From contig JAFGJC010000273.1 of the NCBI GenBank assembly GCA_016929305.1, positions 1 to 6,950 on the forward strand: a DNA stretch of 6,950 bases. Direction: 5' to 3'. Positions 6,868 through 6,950 of the stretch are shown here, piece after piece. The position numbers were made by a program, and so were the translations under genes. The notes under the pieces were generated by a model. It worked only from the letters and a program-made list of their open reading frames with translations. It ran no database searches and was not told the DNA's origin. The stretch is from a candidate division CSSED10-310 bacterium. GTDB lineage: Bacteria; CSSED10-310; JAFGJC01. The number at the start of each line of letters is the position of its first letter. Position 1 is the first letter of the stretch.

Positions 6868-6950
6868 ATAACAAGGGATATTCGACGGGTAGTCATTTTC
6901 CCTGAAAAGCTGGAATTTGAAAAAATACTTAAAATATTATGTTGCGATCA
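6868..6950. other. 3' flank of the plus-strand gene
   Basis: This is 83 bases of AT-rich sequence after the TAA stop. I see no GC-rich hairpin followed by T residues, so no intrinsic terminator can be called. A TATTAT at 6935-6940 could be the -10 box of a following gene, but its -35 match is poor. No coding sequence is visible. Confidence 0.5.

Noticed and set aside
6896..6908. Small hairpin TTTTC-CCT-GAAAA after the plus gene as a terminator
   Set aside because: The stem is only 5 bp and AT-rich, with no T run after it, so it is too weak to call.

Overview
The window holds two large secreted-protein genes transcribed away from each other from a 360-base intergenic region. There are no RNA genes, transposases, CRISPR repeats or phage genes. 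On the minus strand, from 3303 to the left edge and still open there, is a subtilisin-family (S8) protease that most resembles bacillopeptidase F. On the plus strand, 3664-6867, is a complete 1067-residue multidomain protein with no recognisable catalytic domain.

The two proteins end in the same three-part tail: a carboxypeptidase-regulatory-like beta-sandwich of about 94 residues, a dockerin-like domain of about 60 residues with two calcium loops, and a cohesin-like beta-sandwich. By my hand alignment the first part is gapless with 47 of 94 residues identical, and the dockerin is gapless with 42 of 60 identical. The plus-strand protein also carries a tandem pair of about 200-residue domains. 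A distantly similar domain appears to sit just upstream of the tail in the protease. The pair therefore looks like a small paralogous secreted or surface set built from shared modules, possibly co-regulated from the divergent promoter region.

The organism is a bacterium of moderate GC, with a strong Shine-Dalgarno site and sigma-70-like promoter elements. Large exoproteins with Pro/Thr linkers and dockerin/cohesin-like tails are, as I recall, common in Chloroflexota and several uncultivated environmental phyla. The window alone cannot fix the phylum.

Layout: 1-3303 (-) protease, missing its last roughly 70 codons by comparison with its neighbour; 3304-3663 divergent control region with a perfect 12-bp inverted repeat and a candidate promoter for each gene; 3664-6867 (+) multidomain protein; 6868-6950 a short AT-rich 3' flank with no convincing terminator. 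The likely joint role is extracellular: a protease and a non-catalytic binding or structural partner brought to the same place by related tails. That joint role is inference.
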